A program made the translations under genes and the position numbers. The notes under the pieces were generated by a model that saw only the letters and a list, made by a program, of their open reading frames with translations, was not told the DNA's origin and did no database searches. This document shows positions 33,488 to 42,889 of a DNA stretch of 64,000 nt, piece after piece; the first letter of the stretch is position 1, and every line of letters starts with the position of its first letter. Source of the DNA: an uncultured Elusimicrobia bacterium (GTDB taxonomy: Bacteria; Elusimicrobiota; Elusimicrobia; Elusimicrobiales; Elusimicrobiaceae). Location: positions 334,170 to 398,169 of the forward strand of contig CAMECJ010000001.1 of assembly GCA_945913025.1 (NCBI GenBank), written 5' to 3'.

Positions 33488-34714
33488 ATGATTACCATTA
33501 CCGATAAAACAAAATGCTGCGGATGCGGCGCCTGCTTTAATATCTGCCCGAAACACTGCATTACTATGCAGGCAGACGCGGAAGGTTTCTTATATCCCAG
33601 TGTTGATAAACAGAATTGCGTAAATTGCGGTCTGTGCGAGAAAGTATGCCCCGTTTTACACGTTCCCTCTTTAACTAATCTTCCGCAAGCCTACGCGGCC
33701 AAACACATATCAGACGAAATAAAACTAAAAAGTTCCTCCGGCGGTATGTTTACAGCCCTAGCAGAATACATATTGGCGCGCGGCGGAGTGGTGTTTGGTG
33801 CCGGATTTGATAAGAATTGGAATGTGTGCCACCAATACGCAGAAACAATAGACGATTTAGACAGGTTACGCCGTTCCAAATATGTCCAAAGTGATATAGG
33901 CCATACATTTGAGCAAGCCAAAAACTTTTTGATACTGGGCCGTGAAGTGCTTTTTACCGGCACGCCTTGCCAAATAGCGGGACTAAAAAACTATCTGGGC
34001 AAAGATTACGCCAATTTGCTTACGGCGGATATCATTTGCCACGCAACACCTTCGCCAAATGTTTGGCAAAAGTTTTTAACACAGAACTTTACGGTCTCCC
34101 AGATACGCGCCATTAACTTTCGGGAAAAACATTTTGATTGGACTCATTTTTATTTAAGTTTTCTTATGCCGCACGCGTTATGCGCGCACGGAAATGTACA
34201 AACAATCAACGAAAAGATATTCTTCCATATACGAGCAGCAGCAGCAGCAGCAGCAGTAATTTATAGAAATTGCTTCTTAAAAGCTTTTTTGCAAGAACTC
34301 ATCAACCGTCCATCTTGCCATGTCTGCCAGTTCAAAGGGCAAAAACGTGCTGCGGATTTTACCTTAGGTGATTTATGGGGAAAATGGGACCGACTTATAA
34401 CAAATGAAGATAGACGCTATGGTATATCGGCCTTACTGGTTAATTCTACTAAGGGACGGCAAGTGCTGTCCAAGATAAAAGCTATATCGATTACCCCTGT
34501 AGATTTGGAGCAAGTAGCCCGTTTTAATTCAGCACTACGAACTTCTACCAAAGCGCACCCCCGCAGAAAAGAGTTTTTTTCCCTGTATGACAAAACACCC
34601 CTTAAAATTTTAATTCCTCGTCTGTTGGGAGAGAAACCGTTGGTAATACAAATTCCTTTATCTTTTATGCGTAAAGTATGTAGTAAACTCTATCGTCTTC
34701 TACTGCATAAATAA
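33488..34714 (+). CDS. F420-hydrogenase beta-like ferredoxin protein, 408 aa
   Basis: Two 4Fe-4S motifs open the protein (CCGCGACFNICPKHC and CVNCGLCEKVCP), followed by the FrhB N- and C-terminal domains (SSGGMFTALAEYIL, FTGTPCQIAGLKN, CHVCQFKG, FTLGDLWG). Proteins of this family are frequent in polysaccharide loci, paired with pyruvyl transferases, with an unproven redox role on sugars. The ATG at 33488 follows the GT2 stop by 8 bp. A GCA triplet run at 34234-34256 inserts seven alanines at a place where relatives usually have a Tyr/Phe-containing helix. Confidence 0.82.
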   Translation: MITITDKTKCCGCGACFNICPKHCITMQADAEGFLYPSVDKQNCVNCGLCEKVCPVLHVPSLTNLPQAYAAKHISDEIKLKSSSGGMFTALAEYILARGGVVFGAGFDKNWNVCHQYAETIDDLDRLRRSKYVQSDIGHTFEQAKNFLILGREVLFTGTPCQIAGLKNYLGKDYANLLTADIICHATPSPNVWQKFLTQNFTVSQIRAINFREKHFDWTHFYLSFLMPHALCAHGNVQTINEKIFFHIRAAAAAAAVIYRNCFLKAFLQELINRPSCHVCQFKGQKRAADFTLGDLWGKWDRLITNEDRRYGISALLVNSTKGRQVLSKIKAISITPVDLEQVARFNSALRTSTKAHPRRKEFFSLYDKTPLKILIPRLLGEKPLVIQIPLSFMRKVCSKLYRLLLHK

Positions 34715-34730
34715 GAACATCCTATTATAT

Positions 34731-34767
34731 AACCCGCCCCGAAGGAAATCCTATCGGGGCGGGTTAT
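34731..34767. terminator. Bidirectional terminator between convergent operons
   Basis: AACCCGCCCCG and CGGGGCGGGTT make an 11-bp GC-rich stem between the F420-hydrogenase-like gene and the oppositely oriented kinase gene. Confidence 0.85.
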
Positions 34768-34789
34768 ATCAAAAAACTTTCTTGTTAGG

Positions 34790-36499
34790 CTATTTTTCCT
34801 CGTTATAATAGCCGTAGGTTTTGTAATAGCCGTATTTGCCGTAGGAAAGCCCTTCCGGACGGTAATGCCCAATTACGGCCCCTAATATTTTTACGCCCGC
34901 TTTTTGCAATTTGTCTAAAGCAAGCTGCGCCAATTTGGCATTCGTTTGCCCATATTTGATAACAAACACGCCGCGCGGGATATATTTCCCCCACAAAAGC
35001 GTATCGGACACCGGCAAAATAGCGGGGCAGTCAACCACTACTTGGTCGTAATTTTCTACGGCCCAGTTGATAAAATCAGCCAGTTTGGGCGTATTTAACA
35101 GTTCCGCGGGGTTCGGCGGCCGCTGGCCGGACGTCATTACAAATAAATTCGGCACATCCGGAACGGACTGTATATTCGCCGCATAGCCGGCCTTTTTCGG
35201 ATCCGCATCCCAGATATTGCTTAACCCTTTGTCCGTAGAAAGTTTAAAAATGCGGTGGGCGCGGGAACGGCGCAAATCGCCGTCTATAAGCAACACTTTT
35301 TTACCCGTTTGCGCCATCGCCACGAGCAGCGCGGCCGATAAATGGCTTTTCCCCTCCCCCTGCATAGAACTGGTAATTAAAAGGGGTGCATTATGCTGGT
35401 CCGCCAAGGCAAAATCCAACATCGTGCGGATATTACGCACGTTTTCGGCCTGCAAAAAGTTGCCGTCTTTAAGTAAAGAGGCGTATTCGCTCTCTTTCTT
35501 TTTGGCCTTTTCATACGGAACAAACCCCAAAAAAGGCAGGTGGAGTTTTTCTTCCAAATCTTCGGAAGATTTCACGCTTTGATCTAAAAACTCCCAAACA
35601 AACACAATCAACAGCCCCAACAATCCCCCCGCCAAAAGGCCCACGGCAAGGTTAATCAGTTTACGCGGACGCACCGGTTTTTCCGGCGTAACGGCGGGAT
35701 CAATCACGCGGATATTGTTGCCCGAAAATTGGCCGGAAAGCTCTATTTTAATACTTTGCACCAAGCGGCGGGTTTCCGTAGTAATTTGGGCGTTTATGGC
35801 GTCCAACTGGTTTTGTACGGAAATAACGTCCGGATGATATTTGGTATATTTTGCCAACAGCCGCGCCCGCTCGGCCGTCAGCTGCGCCGCCTGCTGTTTT
35901 AAGGTTTTAATAAAATCGCTGTTTACCACCTGCGGCATTGAGTTTAATAATTCTTGCTCGGCGGGGCTTTTTTCGCTGCTTTCCAAGGCGGCGATAACGT
36001 CCTGCCCCATAAAAACGCGGTTGGACACGTTATCCGCCACGAAAGAATTGGTTAATGTATTGACGATATCCGCCGATAATTGCGGGTCGTAAGTGGTGGC
36101 GGAGACGTTGACCAAACGGCTGCGGGTAATCGGCTCCACTTTCAGCGCCTTTTCCAATTTTTTAATACCATTGGGATTGGCAAATTCCTCTATAGCAGAC
36201 AACCCCATTTGGCGGTACACTTTGTCCAATAAGGAGCGGCTTGTTAAAAGCTGATACTGGGTGCGGTAGTAGTCCTCCACACTGGCAAAAGAAGCATACG
36301 AGGAAACGTCAATTTTCCCCGCGTCCTCTTGGTTAATCATCATCAGCGCAGTGGCTTTATAGGCGGGACGCATAAACAGGTTGACCAGCACGGCCGCCGC
36401 CAAACCCAAAGCCGCTATAGCAACAAGCAGCCAAAAGCGTTTAAAAATAATGTTGAGATAATAACTTAAATCCAGTTCTTCGTTCTGTTCCCGTTCCAT
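34790..36499 (-). CDS. Wzz/BY-kinase chain-length regulator and tyrosine autokinase, 569 aa
   Basis: The N-terminus is a Wzz domain with two membrane helices (about residues 22-42 and 275-295) around a coiled periplasmic part. The C-terminal cytoplasmic kinase has Walker A ITSSMQGEGKSHL, Walker A' LLIDGDLRRSRAHR, and Walker B VVVDCPAILPVSD. The tail is a tyrosine cluster (YGKYGYYKTYGYYNEE) that is the autophosphorylation site. It controls polymer length and export together with Wza; the phosphatase at 38880 would reverse it. The Wza gene lies 8 bp upstream. Confidence 0.92.
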   Translation of the reverse strand: MEREQNEELDLSYYLNIIFKRFWLLVAIAALGLAAAVLVNLFMRPAYKATALMMINQEDAGKIDVSSYASFASVEDYYRTQYQLLTSRSLLDKVYRQMGLSAIEEFANPNGIKKLEKALKVEPITRSRLVNVSATTYDPQLSADIVNTLTNSFVADNVSNRVFMGQDVIAALESSEKSPAEQELLNSMPQVVNSDFIKTLKQQAAQLTAERARLLAKYTKYHPDVISVQNQLDAINAQITTETRRLVQSIKIELSGQFSGNNIRVIDPAVTPEKPVRPRKLINLAVGLLAGGLLGLLIVFVWEFLDQSVKSSEDLEEKLHLPFLGFVPYEKAKKKESEYASLLKDGNFLQAENVRNIRTMLDFALADQHNAPLLITSSMQGEGKSHLSAALLVAMAQTGKKVLLIDGDLRRSRAHRIFKLSTDKGLSNIWDADPKKAGYAANIQSVPDVPNLFVMTSGQRPPNPAELLNTPKLADFINWAVENYDQVVVDCPAILPVSDTLLWGKYIPRGVFVIKYGQTNAKLAQLALDKLQKAGVKILGAVIGHYRPEGLSYGKYGYYKTYGYYNEEK

Positions 36500-36507
36500 A
36501 TTTTCCC

Positions 36508-37152
36508 CTAGAACATACTCTGCGGCACAAACACCACATCACCCGGCTGTAACGCGATATCCATTGATTTGTTCCCCTGTTTGGTAATTTGGGTTACGTC
36601 CACGTCCAGCGTTTTTTGCGAGCCGTTTTCCATACGCAGCACGCGCACTTTGCCCGTGGCGGCGATATCCGTAAATCCGCCCACGGAAGTAACCGCTTCC
36701 AATACCGTAAGGGATTTTTCCGGCGGGATTTCAATAGCCGAGGGTTTTTTAACCTGCCCCAACACATATACGGTTTTGTTGCCGTATTCTTTAATGAGCA
36801 TAGATACTTGCGGGTTATTTAAATACGTTTTTAACGCCTCGGAAATTTTATTTTCCGCCTGAACCGCCGTTAAACCGGCCACTTGAATCGTCCCCGCCAG
36901 CGGGAACGTAATCGTTCCGCCGCCGCTTATGCGCAGGGTGCGGTCCATACCGTCTTCCATAAACACTTTAATTTCCAGCAAATCGCCCGGCTGCAGCAGG
37001 TATGCTTCCGCCCTGCGCAGCTGTTCAATTCCTCTGTTAATTTCCGCCGAGGATACGGCAGAAACTTCCGCTCCGCCGCTGCGGGACGGATTTCCGGCGC
37101 AGGCCGCCAATAATACCGATGCGCCCAATACAATAAAAGGTAGTTTTTTCAT
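36508..37152 (-). CDS. Wza-like polysaccharide export lipoprotein, 214 aa
   Basis: A lipoprotein signal with lipobox LLAAC (Cys near residue 18) and the Poly_export domain (YLLQPGDLLEIKVF, GGTITFPLAGTIQVAGLTA) followed by a SLBB domain (VYVLGQVKKPSAIEIP). It is shorter than E. coli Wza (about 380 aa), lacking the C-terminal outer-membrane helix domain, as in many non-enteric homologues, where a separate barrel may form the pore. The barrel at 21080 is a candidate partner. Confidence 0.88.
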   Translation of the reverse strand: MKKLPFIVLGASVLLAACAGNPSRSGGAEVSAVSSAEINRGIEQLRRAEAYLLQPGDLLEIKVFMEDGMDRTLRISGGGTITFPLAGTIQVAGLTAVQAENKISEALKTYLNNPQVSMLIKEYGNKTVYVLGQVKKPSAIEIPPEKSLTVLEAVTSVGGFTDIAATGKVRVLRMENGSQKTLDVDVTQITKQGNKSMDIALQPGDVVFVPQSMF

Positions 37153-37206
37153 TAATTATATTTTATCAAATATATACTATTTTGAGGATTTCCGTCTTTT
37201 TTCGGC

Positions 37207-38844
37207 TCAATCCTGCGGGATCGTGCGCATATAAAGGCGGGAGAGTTCTTTTTCTTTGGGATATTTTTCCAAATACGTCAGCGCCACTTGATGCGCCTTT
37301 GCGCGCAAAACGGCCCGTTGCGCAGGATCAGCCGACCGACTTTGCTTTAGATAGGCATTTCCCAAATACAAGGCATAACGCGGCGCGGGATAATGCGCCA
37401 AGGCTTCGGCATATACCGCCGTTTGGCGGTGAGGCAAAAGTCCCTTGCCGAATAAGTGCAACCGCCACGCCATCGTTTTTTGCACCGGAAGATAACAAGA
37501 AGCGGCAAACAGCAGGACAAAACAGCACACCACCGGCAGGGGAAGCGCACAAAACCGCGTATGCTCTTTATCATAAGACGGGCTGCACGCCATACCCAAA
37601 ACAAAAAAGAATAATCCCCCCGTAGCGGGAATAAACAAATCAAAATCCACCGCGCTTCCCGCCGACATCACGCTCAACGATGCCAAGAGGGCCGCAAAGG
37701 TTAATTTCTTGCGGCGCCCCAAACGGGCCATACGGCGCAGCGCCAACATAATAAAACATACTATTCCCGCCGCAACGGGCAAAAATCCCCCAAAGCCGAG
37801 CCCCAACAACAATTCAAGCCAATCCGAATGTAACCGCTCTACATAACTGGGAATCTGCCGCTCCAAGTAAGGCGTAATCGCCACCGGCATCGCGCCGACG
37901 CCTATCCCCCACAGCGGGCGTTCTTCCAGCAGGTTCCAAGCCGCGCGGTAAAGCATTTTACGCGTTTCTGCCGACGTTCCGCTCTGCCTGCGGGCAAACG
38001 CGTTAATCTCTTGCGTGTGCGTTGCAATCCAACCGGAACACAGCACTAACGCCAGCAACGTGATGACAAGTCCTTTTAAACGTTTCTTCCAACCGTCCGG
38101 CAGAAAGCCTGTTCCTAAAAAAGCATAACTAAAAACACCCGTAAACAAAGCCAACATTCCCCCGCGCGAACGCGTAAAAACGGCTCCTACGACCAAACTG
38201 ATAAAAACCAGAATGAAAAAAAACTGCCGCAAGAAAAATTGATTTTTGCGATGTTCTCCCACAAACCGCGCGTAATCCAAAAAAGAAGCCGACAAATAAC
38301 CCAGCCACACCACCGCGCTCATAGCGATAAACACTCCGGCGTGATTGCGGTTTAAAAACGGGCCGATTCCCCCGCCGCGCGTGCCGGTCAGCAACCGGAT
38401 ATACTCGCCGTCCGGAAGGCACACCGCACACACCACCACGGCCAAACCGCACAAGCCGATAACCAAGGAAAATTGTTTTAACGTATCGGAACGCCCCGCC
38501 AGTTGGGACGCAGCCGCCGCCACCGCGGCATAGGTAATAAACAGGGAAATATGTTCCCACGTAAAAAGAGGCATCAGCGACGACGGGAACCACGGCACGG
38601 CAGACAGCAGCGTAGAAGGAAAAGCGGCTTGCAAAGCGCAGAACCCCGTTAAAAAGGCCAAGGTACCCAGTACTGTTTTTAATAAAACAGAAACCGTTAC
38701 CCCGCGCTGATGATACACGAGAAAAGAAGCAACTCCCAATATTCCGACCTGCCACACGGAAAAAGCCCAAGGTTCCGCACCTGCAAAAGCAAAAACGATA
38801 AAAAACAGCAGGCCGCCTGCCAGTATTCGGAGCAATCTATTCAT
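37207..38844 (-). CDS. O-antigen ligase/polymerase family membrane protein, 545 aa
   Basis: About twelve membrane segments, with the Wzy_C/WaaL core: GGGIGPFLNRNHAGVFIAMS near residue 155 and RAAWNLLEERPLWGIGVGA near residue 300, then YVERLHSDWLELLLGLG. The C-terminal about 90 residues are soluble and helical with TPR-like spacing. It may attach the finished polymer to lipid or act as a second polymerase. It lies upstream of wza in the same direction with a 54-bp gap. Confidence 0.82.
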   Translation of the reverse strand: MNRLLRILAGGLLFFIVFAFAGAEPWAFSVWQVGILGVASFLVYHQRGVTVSVLLKTVLGTLAFLTGFCALQAAFPSTLLSAVPWFPSSLMPLFTWEHISLFITYAAVAAAASQLAGRSDTLKQFSLVIGLCGLAVVVCAVCLPDGEYIRLLTGTRGGGIGPFLNRNHAGVFIAMSAVVWLGYLSASFLDYARFVGEHRKNQFFLRQFFFILVFISLVVGAVFTRSRGGMLALFTGVFSYAFLGTGFLPDGWKKRLKGLVITLLALVLCSGWIATHTQEINAFARRQSGTSAETRKMLYRAAWNLLEERPLWGIGVGAMPVAITPYLERQIPSYVERLHSDWLELLLGLGFGGFLPVAAGIVCFIMLALRRMARLGRRKKLTFAALLASLSVMSAGSAVDFDLFIPATGGLFFFVLGMACSPSYDKEHTRFCALPLPVVCCFVLLFAASCYLPVQKTMAWRLHLFGKGLLPHRQTAVYAEALAHYPAPRYALYLGNAYLKQSRSADPAQRAVLRAKAHQVALTYLEKYPKEKELSRLYMRTIPQD

Positions 38845-38879
38845 ATTTTTATTGTATAAAATTTGCTATAGTAGAAACG

Positions 38880-39326
38880 ATGAAAGTACTGTTTATTTGT
38901 TATGCCAATGTATGCCGCAGTTTTATGGCGCAGGAATTGCTGAAAACCTTACTGCCGGAAGCAACCGTTTTTTCCCGCGGGTTATATGCCGATCCCGCCT
39001 GCCGCGTACCCGCCAAAGTGCTTGCTTTCTTATCTAAACAGGGTTTATCCCCCGCACCACATACGCCCGCACCGCTTCGCACGGCGGATTTGGAAGCCGC
39101 CGATTTAATTCTGCTGATGGAACAGCGTCATCTGGAATCTCTCGCTGACCGTTATGCCCAATACAGCGGAAAAATGTGGCTCCTCAACGATTTTGCCCAC
39201 GGCAAAGAAACCGACGTGCCCGACCCAATTTCTCTTTCCGGACGGGATTTTGACAAAAGCGCCCGCCAACTGCTGCAAACGGTAAAGGCGGCGGCCCAAC
39301 GCGTGGGAATGGACAAACACGGATAA
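38880..39326 (+). CDS. Low-molecular-weight protein tyrosine phosphatase (Wzb-like), 148 aa
   Basis: The P-loop FICYANVCRS fits C-x5-R-S at the N-terminus, and VPDPIS near residue 118 supplies the general-acid Asp of the family. It should dephosphorylate the BY-kinase encoded at 34790-36499, keeping the export machine cycling. It is transcribed divergently from the ligase gene. Length is normal for the family. Confidence 0.9.
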   Translation: MKVLFICYANVCRSFMAQELLKTLLPEATVFSRGLYADPACRVPAKVLAFLSKQGLSPAPHTPAPLRTADLEAADLILLMEQRHLESLADRYAQYSGKMWLLNDFAHGKETDVPDPISLSGRDFDKSARQLLQTVKAAAQRVGMDKHG

Positions 39327-39525
39327 GAACGGGCAAAAAGCCGTTAAAGGCGGTGCGTGGGATACCCAGCGGACGGATTGCCGGACCGAAAACCGATCTG
39401 CCGCCCGCAATCCAAGCAAAAAATACGCCAATGTCGGTTTCCGTCTCATACGGGAAAAATAGCAAACCAACCTTCCACGGGCTTACGCCCATACTTTCTT
39501 GATAGGGCGTCCGGCAAGAAAAACA

Positions 39526-39557
39526 TAAAAAAACCCCTTCCGAAAAAGGGGTTTTTT
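39526..39557. terminator. Bidirectional terminator
   Basis: AAAAACCCCTT and AAGGGGTTTTT form a strong stem with A/T runs on both sides. On the minus strand it sits ahead of no gene; the gene at 39575 ends just before it and is its likely user. Confidence 0.85.
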
Positions 39558-39574
39558 ATACTTTTGAAGAAAGA

Positions 39575-40372
39575 TTAGAAGTGACCGCCGCCCCTAAAGT
39601 AAAGACCCTCATACCATTGCATAGGAGCAGGTTTTTTAGGAGCAGGTTTTTTTGGAGACGCCATATTTGTTTTAACTTGGCGTCTAACAGATTGTTGTTT
39701 CTTTGTAACGGAAGCTTTTCTGTCAGTCTCCATACGTTGAAGAGTTCTGACCAACGCATCTGCTTTGGCCTTATTGCCGATAGCCGTATACAAATCAACA
39801 GCATGGTAGCCAATTATGCTATACGCTACAGTCGGATTGATTTTTTCTGCTTTTTCAAATTCATTCAACATTTCCCGAATTTCTTTTTGATGATTAGGAG
39901 CCCAAACATCAAATTGAGTCCTTTGGTTTGCATACCCGAATTTAATAGGATCGTTTTCCATGAAAAAAGTGAGTTCACTAAGAGAGTAATAATGCCATAA
40001 AGTAAGAAACCGCATTACATACAATTCAGGCGCAGCCTTTCCCGCAGCCACCTTGATGGCGCGATCGGACCACAGCTTTACATTGGCAAGGGTTCTATCA
40101 GATACATATACAAAAGGACTATCCGCATATTCAATAGCCATAAAATTAACTAATGTCGCATTCCAGTAGGCATCATAGTTTTTTTTCTCTTTAGCCTTTG
40201 TATTGGCTAAACCCACAATATTATCAGCGATACCATTTACCTCATAAGAAATCGCGAAATCCAACCTTTCATTACGGTTAAGTTTTTGTATGATCTCTGC
40301 TTCCACGTTTTTGGCATATCCTGCTGCTGACAGACACGCCATTGCAAGCAATGCAACAATGTATTTTTTCAT
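39575..40372 (-). CDS. Exported hypothetical protein with KPAP repeats, 265 aa
   Basis: A signal peptide (KKYIVALLAMACLSAAGYA) is followed by a helical domain with TPR-like helices (KAEKINPTVAYSIIGYHAVD). A basic linker with SPKKPAPKKPAP leads to the end YFRGGGHF. The Lys-Pro-Ala repeats could bind peptidoglycan or DNA, as in TonB-like spacers, but there is no other clue. GGAGAAAAC precedes the ATG. Confidence 0.65.
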   Translation of the reverse strand: MKKYIVALLAMACLSAAGYAKNVEAEIIQKLNRNERLDFAISYEVNGIADNIVGLANTKAKEKKNYDAYWNATLVNFMAIEYADSPFVYVSDRTLANVKLWSDRAIKVAAGKAAPELYVMRFLTLWHYYSLSELTFFMENDPIKFGYANQRTQFDVWAPNHQKEIREMLNEFEKAEKINPTVAYSIIGYHAVDLYTAIGNKAKADALVRTLQRMETDRKASVTKKQQSVRRQVKTNMASPKKPAPKKPAPMQWYEGLYFRGGGHF

Positions 40373-40520
40373 GTTTTCTCCTTATCTTGGCTGAATTATA
40401 AAATTATATTATTATTTTTTCCAATCCCCTACCAGGGGCTTTAGACCTAGGACAAAACTTTTTTAGACCTATATTTTTATAGGACCTTTCAAAATCTTCT
40501 TAAAATTCTATAATAACAAT

Positions 40521-40982
40521 ATGACAAAAAGTGAACAAGCGACGGAACTATTTAAAAATGGGTACAGCTGCTCGCAAGCCGTCTTACTGGCATTTGCAGA
40601 AGAACTGAATTTAGACAGAGAAACCGCAGCAAAAATAGCATCTTCGTTTGGCGGCGGAATGGGCCGCCTGCGGGAAGTATGCGGAGCCTTCAGCGGACTG
40701 TTAATGGCGGCTGGTCTCAAATTCGGCCCGTCCGACCCGAAGGACGTAACGGCTAAAACGGCACATTACGCGTTAGTACAAAAACTGGCGGCACGGTTTA
40801 AAGAAGAAAACGGCTCCATCATCTGTCGCGAATTACTTCAGTTAAGCGGCCCGCAAACTCCCCAGCCGCAACCGCGCACAGCACAATATTACAAAAAACG
40901 CCCCTGTCAAAAAATGATTGCCTGCGCAGCACGGCTGATGGAACAGCTGCTTAACCCGCAGGAACAAGGCAAAGGCGTTTAA
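40521..40982 (+). CDS. C_GCAxxG_C_C family redox protein, 153 aa
   Basis: The spaced cysteines of this family are present: NGYSCSQAVLLAFAEE, GMGRLREVCGAFSGLLMAAG, IICRELLQLSG, and CQKMIACAARLMEQ. Members are thought to be redox-active or Fe-S proteins of anaerobes, but function is unproven. It is a single gene with its own start region; no strong ribosome site is visible. Confidence 0.85.
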   Translation: MTKSEQATELFKNGYSCSQAVLLAFAEELNLDRETAAKIASSFGGGMGRLREVCGAFSGLLMAAGLKFGPSDPKDVTAKTAHYALVQKLAARFKEENGSIICRELLQLSGPQTPQPQPRTAQYYKKRPCQKMIACAARLMEQLLNPQEQGKGV

Positions 40983-41082
40983 AAACGCGCATTTCTGTAT
41001 TTTTCTTTGTGGCTAATATAGAGCTATTTCCCCGCTGCCGCAGGGAGTATATTTATGTATACAGCTCATTTAGGATAGCATT

Positions 41083-41814
41083 TTACTGCTTTTGCAAAAT
41101 ATGCACGGCAAAACCGCCGATTTCATCTTGCAAATAGACGACTCTTAACCGTCCGTCCGGATTGTACCCCGCACTTGGCCAATTCAGTTTCACGCCGCGC
41201 GCTTGCAAATAGCGCGCCGCACAGCCGGCGTCCGCCGTGGATACGGCGATATGCCCGTGACGACCGTAAAACGGTTTTTTCATTACTTCAATAATATCGC
41301 CCGCAAAATAGGCACCGCCGCGGTCCTCCTTCGGAAAGCCAAAAATCCGCTCAAACGAAGATACGGTATCCAACGACTCCGCCTCATCCTTGCTGTTAAT
41401 CCCCACATGACGCAAATTAAAATTCAAAAACGCAAGCAGCGCACGGTTTACCTGACGCGTCACTTCCGCCCAATCTTTTGCGTTTACGGCCTGCGCGGAC
41501 GGTACAAACCGGCCGCCGCCAAACACGTCTTCGCTCACGGCAGATTTTCCTCCGCCCGTAATAAATTTTGCTCCCGCCGCCAAAGCAAGTTCCTCTTCCT
41601 GCTCGGAAGAAACACGCATACCCGCGCAAAATTCCGGCTTTTTTTCTGTCAGTAATTTTAACGCGTCAAGCGACGTTTGCTGACTGGGAAGTTCCACACA
41701 CGGCACGCCCGCTTTAAGCAGCGCGTCCGCCAACGGCAATATATCCGCCGCGTTTTCCAAGGTTACGGACGGCAATAAACCGATGTTTTTCAAACCTTCC
41801 GGTGTTTGGTTCAT
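41083..41814 (-). CDS. KDPG-aldolase-like domain fused to a VOC domain, 243 aa
   Basis: Residues 1-125 follow the KDPG/KHG aldolase pattern (ADALLKAGVPCVELP, EFCAGMRVSSEQE, ALAAGAKFITGGG) but the Schiff-base Lys region is missing or cut short. Residues 130-243 form a glyoxalase/VOC domain (LRHVGINSKDEAESLDTVSS, GRHGHIAVSTADAG, FAVHILQ). The glutamate of KDPG aldolase (in VELP) remains. The fusion and the loss of the Lys suggest a binding or lyase role on a 2-keto acid different from KDPG cleavage. No partner genes are nearby. Confidence 0.7.
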   Translation of the reverse strand: MNQTPEGLKNIGLLPSVTLENAADILPLADALLKAGVPCVELPSQQTSLDALKLLTEKKPEFCAGMRVSSEQEEELALAAGAKFITGGGKSAVSEDVFGGGRFVPSAQAVNAKDWAEVTRQVNRALLAFLNFNLRHVGINSKDEAESLDTVSSFERIFGFPKEDRGGAYFAGDIIEVMKKPFYGRHGHIAVSTADAGCAARYLQARGVKLNWPSAGYNPDGRLRVVYLQDEIGGFAVHILQKQ

Positions 41815-41952
41815 ACGAAATCTCCCGTTTAACGCTCCGCCTGTTTTGCAGCGGAACGTAACTTATAGAGCTATCTTAACATTTCAAGGGCCTATAACGG
41901 AATAGGTCTTTTGGCCCTTTTTTTCAGATAAATATTTACATACAATAAAAAC

Positions 41953-42804
41953 ATGAATAAAAACTTATTTCATATCTTTTTCATCTGTTTGATGATTGCA
42001 TTTGCCGCCGAACCGGCAAATGCCCAAAAGTGGCTTAAAAACGCAGGAAAAGGCTTAAAAGGCCTTTCGTCGTCCGCTACAAAAGCTACAAGAGCCGCTT
42101 TTTCACGGTGTGCAGCGTTGGAACGCCAAGTAGCCGGCGCAGTCGCCCGTTCATATCCTGGGCTCTACGTTCAAGCGCACACGCTAACAGGAACCCCTAA
42201 AATTACCGCATTGCGTTATACACTGGAAGCGGGCTATGAACCGCACCGTTACAATCCGCGGCCCGCACTCCAAGCCGATAAAGCGCTGGCTGTTCGGGAT
42301 TTTTCCGCAGTTATGCCTGCCGGTACAGAGGCTGAAACGCCTGTAATTCCCTTTCAAAATCAACGGGGCCTGATTTACCGCGGACTTGCCTTAAACGCCG
42401 ACGGCCAAGCGATACGCAATATTTTAGAAAACGGTTTACTGATAAAGGATCTGGGACAGTATGCTTCGGATTTTATCACAAGTATGGGAGCAGAGGCTTC
42501 GAGAGGCCGCTGCCATTCCTTGAAGGTTACCAATTTAACGGCAGAGTCGTCTGAAGCTGTAAAGTGGGCACAACTGCGTTCCAAAGAAGAAGCCATTCCG
42601 GTTGTAATGGTAGTAAAATATTCTTCCAATAAGGATTTATTCTCACAGGACATACACGCCATCAATACCGCAGCGGATATTCCGCCCGAAGATATTTACG
42701 CTATGGCGGCGTTGTTAAATATCAACGGCGTCCCCACATGGTGCAAAGTGGAACTGGAAGGAGAAGGGTTTCGTATCACACCGTACGAACCGGTTGCCGA
42801 ATAA
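41953..42804 (+). CDS. Exported hypothetical protein, 283 aa, with ART-like segment
   Basis: A signal peptide (LFHIFFICLMIAFAAEPANA) precedes a basic Ser/Thr/Ala helix and then a domain with LIYRGLALNADGQAIRNILE and later VVMVVKYSS and DIPPEDIYAMAAL. YRG followed by a helix and a late D-I-x-P-E-D-I strand is what one sees in ADP-ribosyltransferase-like folds, but the key S-T-S and E-x-E motifs are not clear. Treat the fold call as a guess. It ends at a terminator at 42822. Confidence 0.5.
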   Translation: MNKNLFHIFFICLMIAFAAEPANAQKWLKNAGKGLKGLSSSATKATRAAFSRCAALERQVAGAVARSYPGLYVQAHTLTGTPKITALRYTLEAGYEPHRYNPRPALQADKALAVRDFSAVMPAGTEAETPVIPFQNQRGLIYRGLALNADGQAIRNILENGLLIKDLGQYASDFITSMGAEASRGRCHSLKVTNLTAESSEAVKWAQLRSKEEAIPVVMVVKYSSNKDLFSQDIHAINTAADIPPEDIYAMAALLNINGVPTWCKVELEGEGFRITPYEPVAE

Positions 42805-42821
42805 CGCTCAAACCTTACTCT

Positions 42822-42853
42822 TTTAAAAACCCCGCATTAGGCGGGGTTTTTAT
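42822..42853 (+). terminator. Rho-independent terminator
   Basis: AAAACCCCGC and GCGGGGTTTTT with loop ATTAG, about 20 bp past the exported protein gene. Confidence 0.85.
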
Positions 42854-42889
42854 TGCAGTATAACACAAGGATATTTATTATAATAAACT

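Noticed and set aside
39327..39525. Overlapping open frames on the minus strand after the phosphatase gene
   Set aside because: No ribosome site, biased composition only; probably an intergenic remnant.
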